A stretch of 64,000 bases of DNA from NCBI RefSeq assembly GCF_900111605.1, contig NZ_FOIA01000017.1, forward strand, positions 1-64,000, in the 5' to 3' direction. The notes beneath the pieces are model-generated. The model searched no databases. It had not been told where the DNA came from and saw only the letters and a list, made by a program, of their open reading frames with translations. This document shows, in pieces, positions 18,398 through 29,204 of this stretch (positions are counted from its first letter, which is position 1; every line of letters starts with the position of its first letter). The DNA comes from Nitrosomonas marina. GTDB lineage: Bacteria; Pseudomonadota; Gammaproteobacteria; Burkholderiales; Nitrosomonadaceae. The position numbers and the translations under genes are program-made.

Positions 18398-20323
18398 ATG
18401 GATCAGATAGAATCGATAAAACATGACATTTCATTGCTGACAGAAGGCGATATTTATCTGTTCAGGCAAGGGACGCATGCAAGACTGTATGACAAACTCG
18501 GTGCGCATCAGATTGTTCATAAAAATCAACAGGGAACATTTTTCGCGGTGTGGGCGCCGAATGCGCAGTCTGTTTCGGTTATTGGGGATTTCAATAACTG
18601 GAGTGCTGACGCGCATCCGCTGAAAATGCGCAGTGATGATTCGGGGGTCTGGGAAGGATTTATTCCGGGCCTGTTATCCGGTACGGTTTATAAGTATCAT
18701 ATTGTCTCACGGTATCATGGCTACCGGGTCGATAAAGGCGACCCTTTCGCTTTTTTTTGGGAAACACCCCCGAAAACAGCATCCAAAACCTGGGACATGG
18801 ATTATGAATGGAACGACGCGGACTGGATGAATAACCGGAAAGCTGTCAATGATCTGGATGCGCCACTTTCTATCTATGAAATGCACTCGGGTTCCTGGAG
18901 ACGCCTGGTCGAAGAAGATAATCGACCGCTCAATTACCGGGAACTGGCCAAGTGGCTGCCCGAATACGTGCGTGAAATGAATTTTACTCATGTTGAATTC
19001 CTGCCCGTTACGGAGCATCCCTTTTATGGTTCATGGGGTTATCAGACAACGGGCTACTTTTCTCCAACTGCGCGCTATGGTACGCCGCAGGATTTTATGT
19101 ACCTGGTGGACTGTCTGCATCAGCAGGGTATCGGCGTTATTCTTGATTGGGTGCCCTCGCACTTTCCCGACGATGCTCACGGCCTGCATTATTTCGATGG
19201 GACTTATTTATTCGAGCATGCCGATCCCAAACGCGGCTATCACCCAGAATGGCAGAGCTATATTTTTAATTATGGGCGTCACGAAGTGCGTGCGTTTCTG
19301 ATCAGCAGCGCACTGTTCTGGCTCGACAAGTATCATATTGACGGCCTGCGTGTGGATGCGGTGGCCTCCATGCTCTATCTTGATTATGGTCGCCGCGAAG
19401 GAGAATGGACGCCAAACCAGCATGGCGGTAACGAAGACCTTGACGCAGTCAGCTTTTTGCGCAGTCTGAACGAAGCGGTTTACAGAGATTATCCTGGGGT
19501 GCAAACGATAGCCGAGGAATCCACCGCATGGCCGGCCGTTTCCCGGCCCACTTATGTGGGCGGGCTGGGTTTCGGCATGAAGTGGAACATGGGCTGGATG
19601 CACGATACGCTGACTTATTTCAGCAAAGACCCGGTTTATCGCAAGCACCATCATAACCAGCTGACTTTCAGTTTGTGGTATGCATTCAATGAAAATTTTC
19701 TGCTTCCCTTTTCACACGATGAGGTCGTTCACGGCAAAGGCTCGATGATCGGCAAGATGCCCGGTGACGACTGGCAAAAATTTGCCAATCTGCGCGCGCT
19801 TTATGGTTATATGTATGGCCACCCCGGAAAAAAACTGCTGTTCATGGGGAATGAATTTGCGCAGTGGAGCGAATGGAATCATGACCGCAGCCTCGAATGG
19901 GAATTGTTACAGCATGCACCCCACCGGGGTATACAGGACTGGCTGAAGGATCTTAATCACTTTTATCGCAACGAAGCTGCATTGTATGAACAGGATTTTG
20001 CGTCCGAGGGTTTTGAGTGGGTGGACTGTAACGACTGGGAAGAAAGCACCATCAGTTTTATCAGGTCAGCAAAACGCAGTGGGGATGTCATTCTGGTGGT
20101 ATGTAATTTTACGCCGATCACCCGTATGAATTATCGCGTGGGTGTGCCGCGTGGCGGCTGGTGGCGTGAAGTGCTGAACAGTGACGCAACCCAATATGGT
20201 GGCAGTGGCCATGGCAATCTGGGTGGTGTGGAAGCAGCGCCGGTCAGCGTTCACGGCAGATCGCACTCTCTGATGCTGAGTCTTCCGCCTCTGGCGACAC
20301 TCTTCTTCAAGGCGGAGGAATAG
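18398..20323 (+). CDS. glgB: 1,4-alpha-glucan branching enzyme
   Basis: It cuts an alpha-1,4 chain and rejoins it in alpha-1,6 linkage to make branches in glycogen-like glucan (GH13 subfamily 9, cytoplasmic). I place the start at the ATG at 18398, because AAGGAG at 18385-18390 lies seven bases before it but only one before the in-frame ATG at 18392. One CBM48 module is at about residues 35-115 ([19 protein letters not shown]), followed by the TIM barrel. Catalytic residues are Asp320 in [10 protein letters not shown] and Glu373 in TIAEESTAW, with the transition-state Asp in [13 protein letters not shown]. At 641 residues it lacks the extra N-terminal domain of the 728-residue E. coli enzyme. 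First gene of a five-gene operon; its stop abuts the glgE start with no spacing. Confidence 0.96.
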   Translation: MDQIESIKHDISLLTEGDIYLFRQGTHARLYDKLGAHQIVHKNQQGTFFAVWAPNAQSVSVIGDFNNWSADAHPLKMRSDDSGVWEGFIPGLLSGTVYKYHIVSRYHGYRVDKGDPFAFFWETPPKTASKTWDMDYEWNDADWMNNRKAVNDLDAPLSIYEMHSGSWRRLVEEDNRPLNYRELAKWLPEYVREMNFTHVEFLPVTEHPFYGSWGYQTTGYFSPTARYGTPQDFMYLVDCLHQQGIGVILDWVPSHFPDDAHGLHYFDGTYLFEHADPKRGYHPEWQSYIFNYGRHEVRAFLISSALFWLDKYHIDGLRVDAVASMLYLDYGRREGEWTPNQHGGNEDLDAVSFLRSLNEAVYRDYPGVQTIAEESTAWPAVSRPTYVGGLGFGMKWNMGWMHDTLTYFSKDPVYRKHHHNQLTFSLWYAFNENFLLPFSHDEVVHGKGSMIGKMPGDDWQKFANLRALYGYMYGHPGKKLLFMGNEFAQWSEWNHDRSLEWELLQHAPHRGIQDWLKDLNHFYRNEAALYEQDFASEGFEWVDCNDWEESTISFIRSAKRSGDVILVVCNFTPITRMNYRVGVPRGGWWREVLNSDATQYGGSGHGNLGGVEAAPVSVHGRSHSLMLSLPPLATLFFKAEE

Positions 20324-22321
20324 ATGGTCCATACGTTACCTGAAACAGGGCAGTGCAGAGTAATTATCGAGCGTGTGGAACCGCAGGTGAATAGCGGGCG
20401 TTTTCCTGTTAAGCGCACTGTTGGCGAACAGGTTGCGGTAGAGGCTGATGTCTTTACCGATGGACATGAGCGGATTCATTGTGTGTTGTTGTATCGCAGT
20501 GAACATCAGTCAGCGTGGCACAAAACTCCAATGAAGCCGGTGGGTAATGATTGCTGGCAGGGTGCATTTTCTGTACATGACTTGGGACGCTACTATTACA
20601 CCGTGTCTGCCTGCGTTGATCATTTTGCCTCATGGTCAGGGGATCTCAAGCGGCGTTCCGATCCCGGCGATATCGAGATTGCACTGCTTGCTGGCGCGGA
20701 ATTGATCGATGCCGCTGCTTCACGCGCGCAGCGCAGTGATGCGAACAGGCTCCGTTTTTTTGGCAAAGCGCTACGCAGCGACGATGACTGGCGCGTTCGG
20801 TTTGATACGGCGTTCGATGCCGAGCTTGCACAGCTGATGTCCCGGTATACGGACCCGAATCTGGCAACGGAGTATGGTCGGGAACTGGCCGTGGTTGTTG
20901 AGCCTGTACTGGCGCGCTTTGGCGCATGGTATGAGATTTTTCCGCGTTCTTGCAGCACAGAACCCGGTTGTCACGGTACTTTCGCCGACTGTGAGGCACG
21001 CTTGCCCTATATTGCCGCGATGGGCTTTGATGTGCTGTATCTGCCGCCGATACACCCCATCGGTACTACAAAACGAAAAGGCCCAAATAATACACTGGTG
21101 GCGGGCGAACAAGATCCCGGCAGCCCATGGGCCATTGGGTCAGAGGAAGGAGGGCATCTCAGTGTTCATCCGGAACTGGGTACACTGAAGGAATTCCACA
21201 GTCTGATTGCGCGTGCACGCGAGCACAAGCTGGAAATCGCCATGGATATCGCGTTTCAGTGCTCTCCGGATCATCCATATGTCAAGGAGCATCCGGAGTG
21301 GTTTCGACACCGTCCTGACGGCAGCGTTCAGTTCGCGGAAAATCCACCAAAAAAGTATGAAGATATTTATCCATTTGATTTCGAGAGCACCGGCTGGCAG
21401 CAATTATGGGCGGAACTGGAAGGCGTGTTTCGCTTCTGGATCAAACAGGGTATACGGATTTTCCGGGTGGATAATCCGCATACCAAAAGTTTTTATTTCT
21501 GGGAATGGACAATCAACAGCATCAAGCGAGATCATCCTGAAACGATTTTCCTGGCTGAAGCGTTTACACGGCCAAAGGTACTGCACTACCTGGCCAAACT
21601 GGGATTCAGCCAGTCTTATAATTACTTTCCCTGGCGCAACACCAAATACGAGATTGTTCACTATCTCACCCAGCTGTCCAAGGGCCGTGAGCGCGAATAC
21701 CTGCGCCCCAATCTGTGGCCGAATACGCCGGATATCCTGACGGAATATCTGCAATATGGTGGTCGACCTGCATTTATGATTCGTCTTGCGCTGGCTGCCA
21801 CCCTGGGAGCCAGTTACGGTATTTATGGTCCGGCTTTCGAGCTTTTTGAAAACAAACCGAGAGAACCCGGCAGCGAAGAATACCTCGATTCGGAAAAATA
21901 CCAGATTCGGCACTGGGATCTGCAGCAACGTGACAGCCTGAAAGATTATATTGCACGAATAAACCGTATTCGCCGGGAGAATCCGGCACTGCAATTTGAC
22001 CATATATTGCGGTTTCATGCTGTGGATAACGAATCTCTTATCTGCTACAGTAAAAACACTGAGGATCTTGGCAATATCATCCTGGTAGTGGTCAATCTGG
22101 ACCCGCATCATATACAGTCAGGATGGCTGGATATTCCGCTGGATACCTTCGGGCTGGATGTGGATCATTCCTATCAGGTGCATGATCTGTTGAGCAATGC
22201 ACGTTTTATCTGGAACGGTCCGCGAAATTATGTTGAACTGGATCCCCGGATTGTGCCGGCGCATATCTTCCGTCTTCGCAGGCGTGTACGCAGTGAACGG
22301 GATTTTGATTACTATATGTAA
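20324..22321 (+). CDS. glgE: Alpha-1,4-glucan:maltose-1-phosphate maltosyltransferase
   Basis: It extends alpha-1,4-glucan by maltosyl units from alpha-maltose-1-phosphate (GH13 subfamily 3). There is an N-terminal immunoglobulin-like region (1-110), a helical insert (about 120-200), then the barrel from AWYEIFPRS. The nucleophile Asp383 is in FRVDNPHTKS and the acid/base Glu412 in LAEAFTRPK; the signature GFSQSYNYFPWRNTKYE follows. The length, 665 residues, is normal. The ATG follows the glgB TAG directly and uses GGCGGAGGAA inside the glgB end as Shine-Dalgarno, so translation is probably coupled. Its substrate is made by the kinase half of the next gene. Confidence 0.96.
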   Translation: MVHTLPETGQCRVIIERVEPQVNSGRFPVKRTVGEQVAVEADVFTDGHERIHCVLLYRSEHQSAWHKTPMKPVGNDCWQGAFSVHDLGRYYYTVSACVDHFASWSGDLKRRSDPGDIEIALLAGAELIDAAASRAQRSDANRLRFFGKALRSDDDWRVRFDTAFDAELAQLMSRYTDPNLATEYGRELAVVVEPVLARFGAWYEIFPRSCSTEPGCHGTFADCEARLPYIAAMGFDVLYLPPIHPIGTTKRKGPNNTLVAGEQDPGSPWAIGSEEGGHLSVHPELGTLKEFHSLIARAREHKLEIAMDIAFQCSPDHPYVKEHPEWFRHRPDGSVQFAENPPKKYEDIYPFDFESTGWQQLWAELEGVFRFWIKQGIRIFRVDNPHTKSFYFWEWTINSIKRDHPETIFLAEAFTRPKVLHYLAKLGFSQSYNYFPWRNTKYEIVHYLTQLSKGREREYLRPNLWPNTPDILTEYLQYGGRPAFMIRLALAATLGASYGIYGPAFELFENKPREPGSEEYLDSEKYQIRHWDLQQRDSLKDYIARINRIRRENPALQFDHILRFHAVDNESLICYSKNTEDLGNIILVVVNLDPHHIQSGWLDIPLDTFGLDVDHSYQVHDLLSNARFIWNGPRNYVELDPRIVPAHIFRLRRRVRSERDFDYYM

Positions 22322-22335
22322 CCCAGGGAGCAAGT

Positions 22336-25300
22336 ATGGACTGGCAGATTGCTGACAAAGATGACGATCCATTCTGGTACAAGGATGCCATTATCTACCA
22401 GTTACATGTCAAGGCCTTCTACGATCATGACAATAATGGCATCGGCGATTTCGCGGGGTTGACGCAAAAACTTGATTATATTCAGGATCTGGGTGTCAAC
22501 ACCATCTGGTTGTTGCCATTCTATCCGTCACCACAACGTGATGACGGCTATGACATATCAGATTATCGTAATATCCACCCCGATTACGGCACACGCAAGG
22601 ATTTCCGGAATTTTCTGCGCGAAGCGCATCGGCGCGGATTGCGCGTGATCACTGAACTGGTAATCAACCACACTTCGGACCAGCATCCCTGGTTTCGGGC
22701 TGCACGTGAAGCGCCACCGGGCAGTAAGAAAAGGGATTTTTATATCTGGAGCCAATCCAGTCAGAAATTTCCGGAAACACGAATTATTTTTACCGATACC
22801 GAGTCTTCAAACTGGACATGGGATGATACGGCGCAGGCGTTTTACTGGCACCGTTTTTTTCACCATCAACCGGATTTGAACCACAATAACCCGGACGTGG
22901 TCAAGGCTGTGATTCGGGTGATGAATTTCTGGCTTGATATGGGTGTAGACGGATTACGTCTGGATGCAGTGCCGTATCTGTGTGTACACGAGGGCACTAA
23001 CAATGAGAATCTGCCCGAAACCCATGCAGTGCTCAAGCATATGCGTTCAGTTGTGGATGCGCGTTACCGTAATCGTCTGTTTCTGGCTGAAGCCAATCAA
23101 TGGCCAGAAGACGTTCAGGATTACTTCGGTCAGGGCGATGAATGCCATATGGCATATCATTTTCCACTGATGCCGCGGATGTATATGGCTGTCGCATTAG
23201 AAGACCGGCATCCCATTGTAGAGATCATGCAGCAGACACCCGAGATTCCCGATAGCTGCCAGTGGGCGATTTTTTTGCGCAATCACGATGAACTGACGCT
23301 GGAAATGGTAACCGATCGGGAACGTGATTATATGTACGAACGCTACGCAGCGGATCCACGCATGCGTGTCAATGTTGGCATCAGAAGGCGGCTGGCACCA
23401 CTGATGGACAATGATATTGACAAGATCAAGTTGATGAACAGCCTGCTGATGTCCATGCCGGGATCACCAATTGTTTACTACGGAGACGAAATTGGTATGG
23501 GCGATAATTTTTTTCTGGGTGACCGGCATGGCGTACGTACCCCCATGCAGTGGAGCCCGGACCGTAATGCCGGTTTTTCCAAGGCGGACCCGCAATTTCT
23601 GTATTTGCCGCCCATTATGGATCCGGTGTACGGTTATGAAGCTGTTAATGTGGAAGCGCAGAACCGCGAACCTTCGTCACTGTTAAACTGGATGAAACGC
23701 ATCATTGCTGCGCGCCAGTCTTACCCGACATTCGGACGCGGCACGCTGGAATTCCTGAATCCAGGCAACCGCAAGATTCTTGCCTATATACGCGAATACG
23801 GCGATGAATCCATTCTTTGTGTGGCAAATCTGTCCCGTTCAGCACAACCCGTAGAGCTTGATCTGTCCCGGTTCAAAGGCAAAATACCGATAGAGCTGCT
23901 GGGACGGACCGCTTTTCCACCCATTGGCGATCTGCCTTACATGTTGACGCTGCCCGGCCATCAGTTTTATTGGTTTTGTCTGACCGCCAATACTGAAGCG
24001 CCGGTCTGGCATTCGGAAGCACCGCTGCCGTTAAAACTGCCGGTCATGGTTTTATTTGACGGGTTGCGCAGTTTTCTGAGCGAACAGGCTGAATTAAGAA
24101 AGTCGACGATGGCCGAGAAACTCCGGGCGCAACTCGAACGAGAAATTTTGCCTGATTTCTTGGTCAATCAACGCTGGTTTGCTGCCAAAACCGAATCGCT
24201 GGACCGCATTGAGATTATGCGCCTGACAACGCGTTCACAGGAATCTCATGCATGGCTCTGGTTGTGGATCAAGGTTTATTTTGCGCAACAGGATGCACAG
24301 ATCTATTTTTTGCCTTTATCAATAATCTGGGGTGAAACAGACGATGATCATGTCCGGCCATTACTGCATGTTGCGCTGGCAAGAGCACGACAGCGTGCCC
24401 GAGTAGGCATCATTTATGATGCGGTACACGACGAAGCATTTGTTCGGGCAATCATCAGTTCCATGAGCCAGTCAGCAGCTGCGGAAACCGTTTCGGAAAT
24501 GATTCATTTCCGCGCTACCTCGGCCTTTGACAAGTATGTCGATGACAGCTGTATGGCGGAAGATCAGCGACCTTTGTCCGAAAGCACCAACAGTACTATT
24601 GCACTGGGAGATCGGTTATTTTTGAAGCTGTATCGACAGTTGCAGCCAGGCGTGAATCTGGAAATGGAGATGGGGCGTTTCCTGACTGATGTTTCGCCTT
24701 ATCCAAATATCTCGCCGTTAATAGGCTCAGTCGACTATCAGGAACCAGATACGCCTGCGACGACGCTGGCCCTGATTCAGGCATACAAACCCAATCAGGG
24801 GGATGGGTGGACTTACACGATCGATTATTTGCGGCGCTTTTTCGAGGATTGTCTGACCAACCCAACGGTCATAGAAGAAACCGAAAACTGGCATGCCGAT
24901 TATAAATGGCTGATACACATACTCGGACTGCGTACGGGAGAACTGCATCGGGCACTTGCCTTTGCAGGTGGCAACCCTGATTTTGAACCGGAGCCCATTC
25001 TGCCGTCAGATTTAATAAACTGGCGTGAGCAGGTCTGCCAGGATCTGCACAAAACGCTGGAGAAGCTGACGTTACACAGTAGCGCTATTTCGGAAAATGA
25101 CCAGGCAGGCGTGCATGAGTTACTGGACATGTCGGCACAACTGTTAAGGCGAATCGATACGCTGATTCCGGAAAACCTGAACGCTGTCAAAACCCGTTAC
25201 CATGGTGATTTTCATCTCGGCCAGGTGCTGCTGACCGAGAACGATTTTGTCATCATTGATTTTGAAGGCGAGCCGGGCAGACCGCTGGAAACGCGCCGGG

Positions 25301-25671
25301 CCAAACATTCGCCTTTGCGTGATGTGGCCGGTATGCTTCGTTCTTTCAGTTACGCGGGTGCCGTGGCATTAACCGGCTGTGCGTCAGTACGACCGGCAGA
25401 CCGCGAGCGATTGATGCCCTATGTTCAGGAATGGGAATTGGCTGCACGTGATGCTTTCTTATCCGGATACCGTGAAGGTATAGCGGATTGCCCGGCCTGG
25501 CCTTCTGCGGACAAGGATGCCGGGCGGTTAATTGAGTTGTTCATACTTGAAAAAGCATTGTATGAATTGCGCTATGAACTGGATCATCGCGTGGAATGGG
25601 CTGGAGTTCCGCTGACGGGTTTGCTTGCTATATTACATACGACATCCAATGCATCCGGAGAAGGCGCATGA
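22336..25671 (+). CDS. treS: Trehalose synthase / maltokinase fusion
   Basis: A bifunctional 1111-residue protein. The N-terminal part (1 to about 555) is a GH13 trehalose synthase that interconverts trehalose and maltose, with nucleophile Asp210 in GLRLDAVPYL, acid/base Glu252 in LAEANQWPED, and HDELTLEM later. The C-terminal part (about 580-1111) is a maltokinase (Mak/Pep2) that phosphorylates maltose to maltose-1-phosphate; its kinase loop YHGDFHLGQVL and metal motif IIDFEGEP are intact. Fusing the two lets maltose pass directly to the kinase and on to GlgE. A Shine-Dalgarno (CAGGGAG) precedes the ATG 14 bases after glgE. The end overlaps the next start by ATGA. Confidence 0.96.
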   Translation: MDWQIADKDDDPFWYKDAIIYQLHVKAFYDHDNNGIGDFAGLTQKLDYIQDLGVNTIWLLPFYPSPQRDDGYDISDYRNIHPDYGTRKDFRNFLREAHRRGLRVITELVINHTSDQHPWFRAAREAPPGSKKRDFYIWSQSSQKFPETRIIFTDTESSNWTWDDTAQAFYWHRFFHHQPDLNHNNPDVVKAVIRVMNFWLDMGVDGLRLDAVPYLCVHEGTNNENLPETHAVLKHMRSVVDARYRNRLFLAEANQWPEDVQDYFGQGDECHMAYHFPLMPRMYMAVALEDRHPIVEIMQQTPEIPDSCQWAIFLRNHDELTLEMVTDRERDYMYERYAADPRMRVNVGIRRRLAPLMDNDIDKIKLMNSLLMSMPGSPIVYYGDEIGMGDNFFLGDRHGVRTPMQWSPDRNAGFSKADPQFLYLPPIMDPVYGYEAVNVEAQNREPSSLLNWMKRIIAARQSYPTFGRGTLEFLNPGNRKILAYIREYGDESILCVANLSRSAQPVELDLSRFKGKIPIELLGRTAFPPIGDLPYMLTLPGHQFYWFCLTANTEAPVWHSEAPLPLKLPVMVLFDGLRSFLSEQAELRKSTMAEKLRAQLEREILPDFLVNQRWFAAKTESLDRIEIMRLTTRSQESHAWLWLWIKVYFAQQDAQIYFLPLSIIWGETDDDHVRPLLHVALARARQRARVGIIYDAVHDEAFVRAIISSMSQSAAAETVSEMIHFRATSAFDKYVDDSCMAEDQRPLSESTNSTIALGDRLFLKLYRQLQPGVNLEMEMGRFLTDVSPYPNISPLIGSVDYQEPDTPATTLALIQAYKPNQGDGWTYTIDYLRRFFEDCLTNPTVIEETENWHADYKWLIHILGLRTGELHRALAFAGGNPDFEPEPILPSDLINWREQVCQDLHKTLEKLTLHSSAISENDQAGVHELLDMSAQLLRRIDTLIPENLNAVKTRYHGDFHLGQVLLTENDFVIIDFEGEPGRPLETRRAKHSPLRDVAGMLRSFSYAGAVALTGCASVRPADRERLMPYVQEWELAARDAFLSGYREGIADCPAWPSADKDAGRLIELFILEKALYELRYELDHRVEWAGVPLTGLLAILHTTSNASGEGA

Positions 25672-26933
25672 AAGAAATGAGATCGCAGCCAAAAATTATG
25701 GCTTTCGTGATGGCGGGTGGCGAGGGCAGCCGCCTGCAGCCATTAACTGAAAAACGTTGCAAACCGGGTGTGCCGTTTGGCGGCCGCTATCGAATCGTGG
25801 ATTTTGTGTTGAGCAACCTGATCAATTCAGAGATTCGATCGATTTATCTGCTGGTGCAGTATAAATCCCAGTCATTGATCGAACATATTCGCAGGGCCTG
25901 GACGATTTCGCCGTTGCTTCCGGAACATTTTGTAACCGTCGTACCACCCCAAATGCACAGAGGCAAGTCCTGGTTTACCGGTACTGCTGATTCTGTCTAT
26001 CAGAATTTGAGTCTGATCAAAGAACATCAGCCGGATCTTGTGGTGGTATTTGGCGCGGATCATATCTATCGAATGGATATCAGGCAGATGGTGCGATTCC
26101 ACATCCAGCGGTGCGCAGATGTCAGTCTTGCTGCGCTACCAGTGCCAATAGAACAGTCACCCAGCTTTGGTATCATTGAGGCGGACACTGATGGCCGGGT
26201 AAAAGGGTTCCAGGAAAAGCCCGCACATCCGCAGGCAATTCCCACTGATCCGTCGCGTGCCTATGCGTCTATGGGTAATTATATCTTCAACACTGCTGTA
26301 CTGATTGAAGCGCTGGAGATTCTGCATCAGCGCGAAGAAACCGATTTCGGACGGCATATGCTACCGATGTTGTTGCAAAGCCATCGATTGTTTGCCTATG
26401 ATTTTGCTTCCAACGATGTGCCGGGTATCAAATCTTATGAAGAAAAAGGCTACTGGCGCGATGTCGGTACCCTCGATGCTTATTTCGAGGCGCATTTTGA
26501 TGTGCTTGGAATGGAGCCGCGTTTTGACGCATTCAACCCGCAATGGCCCATTTACTCGAGCGGTTATCCGGGGCCGGTTGCCCGCGTAATAGGAGGATGT
26601 ATAGACAACAGCCTGCTTGGTGCGGCCACTGTGATTAATGACGCCAATGTGCGCAATTGTATTATTCGACGAGAATCCGTCATAGAGCCGGGTGCTGAGC
26701 TTGAAGATTGCATTATCATGGATTATGTACGGATCTGCCGTGGTGCCAAACTGCGCCGCGTTATTGTAGACCGGCATAATATTATCGAGGCGGATGCGCG
26801 CATTGGTTTTGACCCTGAAGAAGACCGCCGGCGTTACCACGTTACGCCTACCGGCCTTGTGGTTGTACCACTGGGAGAGATCAGCTACTTCGCACGCGAT
26901 TCGCGCGGCAAAGGGCCTGGATATAATGAATAA
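25668..26933 (+). CDS. glgC: Glucose-1-phosphate adenylyltransferase
   Basis: It makes ADP-glucose from glucose-1-phosphate and ATP. I start it at the ATG at 25668, which overlaps the treS stop as ATGA and is preceded by GGAGAAGG; a longer open frame upstream lies inside treS and is not coding. The nucleotide loop [18 protein letters not shown] is at about residues 13-30. The central [16 protein letters not shown] and [13 protein letters not shown] match the sugar-nucleotide pyrophosphorylase core, and a left-handed beta-helix end follows. At 421 residues it is normal. No glgA lies in the window, so the ADP-glucose may feed a glucosyltransferase elsewhere (GlgA, or GlgM which makes maltose-1-phosphate). 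Confidence 0.96.
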   Translation: MKEMRSQPKIMAFVMAGGEGSRLQPLTEKRCKPGVPFGGRYRIVDFVLSNLINSEIRSIYLLVQYKSQSLIEHIRRAWTISPLLPEHFVTVVPPQMHRGKSWFTGTADSVYQNLSLIKEHQPDLVVVFGADHIYRMDIRQMVRFHIQRCADVSLAALPVPIEQSPSFGIIEADTDGRVKGFQEKPAHPQAIPTDPSRAYASMGNYIFNTAVLIEALEILHQREETDFGRHMLPMLLQSHRLFAYDFASNDVPGIKSYEEKGYWRDVGTLDAYFEAHFDVLGMEPRFDAFNPQWPIYSSGYPGPVARVIGGCIDNSLLGAATVINDANVRNCIIRRESVIEPGAELEDCIIMDYVRICRGAKLRRVIVDRHNIIEADARIGFDPEEDRRRYHVTPTGLVVVPLGEISYFARDSRGKGPGYNE

Positions 26934-29079
26934 CATGCAAAATAATATCAATAAGCCTTTTCCGCGCCTCTGGCCGGGCAGGCCCTATCCACTGGGTGCC
27001 ACATGGGACGGGGCAGGCGTTAATTTTGCATTATTTTCGGAACATGCGGATAAAATCGAATTATGTGTATACGACAAAAAGGGTCATCGTGAAATCCAGC
27101 GGATTGTTTTGCCGGAACAGACCGACCGGGTCTGGCACGGCTATCTCCCTGAAGCGCGTCCCGGTCTGCTATACGGTTACCGGGTGTACGGGCCTTACAA
27201 ACCTGAAGAAGGGCACCGCTTCAATCCGAACAAGTTATTGATCGATCCATATGCCAAGGATATTCACGGCCAACTACGCTGGAGTGAAGCGCATTTCGGT
27301 TATAAAATTCACAGTAACCGCAAGGATCTTTCGTACAACTGGAGCGATAATGCGCGCAGTATGCTCAAGTGTCGCGTTATTGATCCTGCATTCACCTGGG
27401 AGGATGACCGCCCACCCAAAACACCCTGGCATGAAACCATAATTTACGAGTTGCATGTTAAAGGGTTCACCCGGCTGCACCCGCTGGTACCGCCGCACCT
27501 GAGAGGCACCTATGCGGCACTTGCCTGCGAGCCTGTCATCGAGCACTTTCACCGTTTGGGAGTCACCGCGATAGAGTTAATGCCAATACATGCGTTTATA
27601 AACGATCATTATCTGGCTGAGCGGGGCCTGAGCAATTACTGGGGTTATAACTCTATCGGTTTTTTTGCGCCTGATAGCCGCTATGGTTCCAGTGGCGGGG
27701 TCAATGAATTCAAGACAATGGTTAAAACCCTGCACACTGCGGGTATCGAAGTAATTCTGGACGTTGTTTATAATCATACAGCCGAAGGCAACCAGCTTGG
27801 ACCAACACTGTCTTTTCGCGGTATCGATAATGCGGTCTACTATCGTCTGACATCAGATAACCCCCGTTACTACAAGGATTATACAGGGTGCGGCAATACC
27901 TTGAACCTGATGCATCCGCGTGTATTGCAGCTGATTATGGACAGCCTGCGCTACTGGGTGCTGGACATGCATGTCGACGGTTTCCGTTTCGACCTGGCTG
28001 CGGCGCTGGCTCGAGGTCTCCACGAGGTGGATCGTTTGAATGCATTTCTCGATACCATACATCAGGATCCTGTGTTATCGCAGGTAAAACTTATCGCTGA
28101 ACCCTGGGATCTCGGTGCTGGTGGATATCAGGTAGGCGGTTTTCCGGTTGGCTGGACAGAATGGAACGGCAAATATCGTGATGTTGTTCGCGATTACTGG
28201 AAAGGCGAAGGAGGTGTCATCGATGAACTCGGTTATCGTCTCACCGGCTCCAGCGATTTGTACGAGCATAACGGGCGCCGCCCTTATGCGAGTATTAATT
28301 TCATTACTGCTCATGACGGATTCACACTGCATGATCTGGTGAGTTACAACCACAAGCATAATGAAGCGAATCTGGAAGAGAACCGCGACGGCGAAAATCA
28401 TAACCGTAGCTGGAACTGCGGCGCGGAGGGTGAGACTGACGATCCCGAGATCCGCGGTCTCCGCATGCGTCAGAAACGGAATTTTCTGGCGACGCTGTTT
28501 CTTTCCCAGGGCGTGCCGATGCTGTTGGCCGGTGATGAAATGGGGCGTAGTCAACAGGGTAACAATAATGCCTATTGCCAGGATAATGAGATCAGCTGGA
28601 TTGACTGGGAGCTGAGTGAAGAAAACCGTGAATTGCTTAATTTTGCGCGGTCACTTATCAGCCTGACCAAAAAACATCCCAGTTTCAGACGTCGAAATTT
28701 TTTTCAGGGACACAGCATCAAAGGAAAAAAAGATATTGTCTGGCTGAATCCGGATGGAAAAGAGATGAGCGAGGAACAGTGGCAGCATGATTTTGCGCGC
28801 TGTCTAGGTGTCTTTCTGGCAGGAACGGGGATTAACGAGCGTGATTCGCGCGGACATATGATTATTGATGATGATTTTCTGATGTTGCTGAATGCTTATC
28901 ATGAGGAGATTCCATTCAGGTTGCCGGATTTCGCTGCAGAATATGACTGGAAAGTGTTGATCGACACCATGGAGTTTGCAATACCGCCAGCCGCACAGCA
29001 GTACCGGTGCGGCGAAAGTTATCCCCTGCAGGGACGCTCGCTGGTGCTGCTCATACATGAAAGAAAGCAAATTCGATAA
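26926..29079 (+). CDS. glgX: Glycogen debranching enzyme (isoamylase type)
   Basis: It hydrolyses alpha-1,6 branches of glycogen or limit dextrin (GH13 subfamily 11). The start chosen is the ATG at 26926, overlapping the glgC end; an ATG at 26935 is the alternative, and neither has a strong Shine-Dalgarno. The N-terminal CBM48 begins at [19 protein letters not shown]. The barrel contains [10 protein letters not shown], nucleophile motif [12 protein letters not shown], acid/base motif [14 protein letters not shown] and [13 protein letters not shown]. At 717 residues its length is typical. It is the last gene of the operon, 44 bp before a strong inverted repeat that likely ends transcription. 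Confidence 0.95.
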   Translation: MNNMQNNINKPFPRLWPGRPYPLGATWDGAGVNFALFSEHADKIELCVYDKKGHREIQRIVLPEQTDRVWHGYLPEARPGLLYGYRVYGPYKPEEGHRFNPNKLLIDPYAKDIHGQLRWSEAHFGYKIHSNRKDLSYNWSDNARSMLKCRVIDPAFTWEDDRPPKTPWHETIIYELHVKGFTRLHPLVPPHLRGTYAALACEPVIEHFHRLGVTAIELMPIHAFINDHYLAERGLSNYWGYNSIGFFAPDSRYGSSGGVNEFKTMVKTLHTAGIEVILDVVYNHTAEGNQLGPTLSFRGIDNAVYYRLTSDNPRYYKDYTGCGNTLNLMHPRVLQLIMDSLRYWVLDMHVDGFRFDLAAALARGLHEVDRLNAFLDTIHQDPVLSQVKLIAEPWDLGAGGYQVGGFPVGWTEWNGKYRDVVRDYWKGEGGVIDELGYRLTGSSDLYEHNGRRPYASINFITAHDGFTLHDLVSYNHKHNEANLEENRDGENHNRSWNCGAEGETDDPEIRGLRMRQKRNFLATLFLSQGVPMLLAGDEMGRSQQGNNNAYCQDNEISWIDWELSEENRELLNFARSLISLTKKHPSFRRRNFFQGHSIKGKKDIVWLNPDGKEMSEEQWQHDFARCLGVFLAGTGINERDSRGHMIIDDDFLMLLNAYHEEIPFRLPDFAAEYDWKVLIDTMEFAIPPAAQQYRCGESYPLQGRSLVLLIHERKQIR

Positions 29080-29121
29080 CAGATTGTTGCAGCGCGTCAG
29101 TAGATTTCATTGATAAAAGTT

Positions 29122-29173
29122 GAATAGACAGAAAAGCGAAGGGAGAGTCAGTGTCCGCTTTTTTTGTCTATTC
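29122..29173. terminator. Bidirectional terminator after the glg operon
   Basis: Arms GAATAGACA-G-AAAAGCG (29122-29138) and CGC-TTTTTTT-GTCTATTC (29156-29173) pair as a long stem with a U-rich distal arm. It lies between convergent glgX and the acyltransferase gene, so it may serve both strands. Confidence 0.7.
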
Positions 29174-29204
29174 AGGGAGAGAGATGTTTAACCTGTTTCC
29201 AGAT

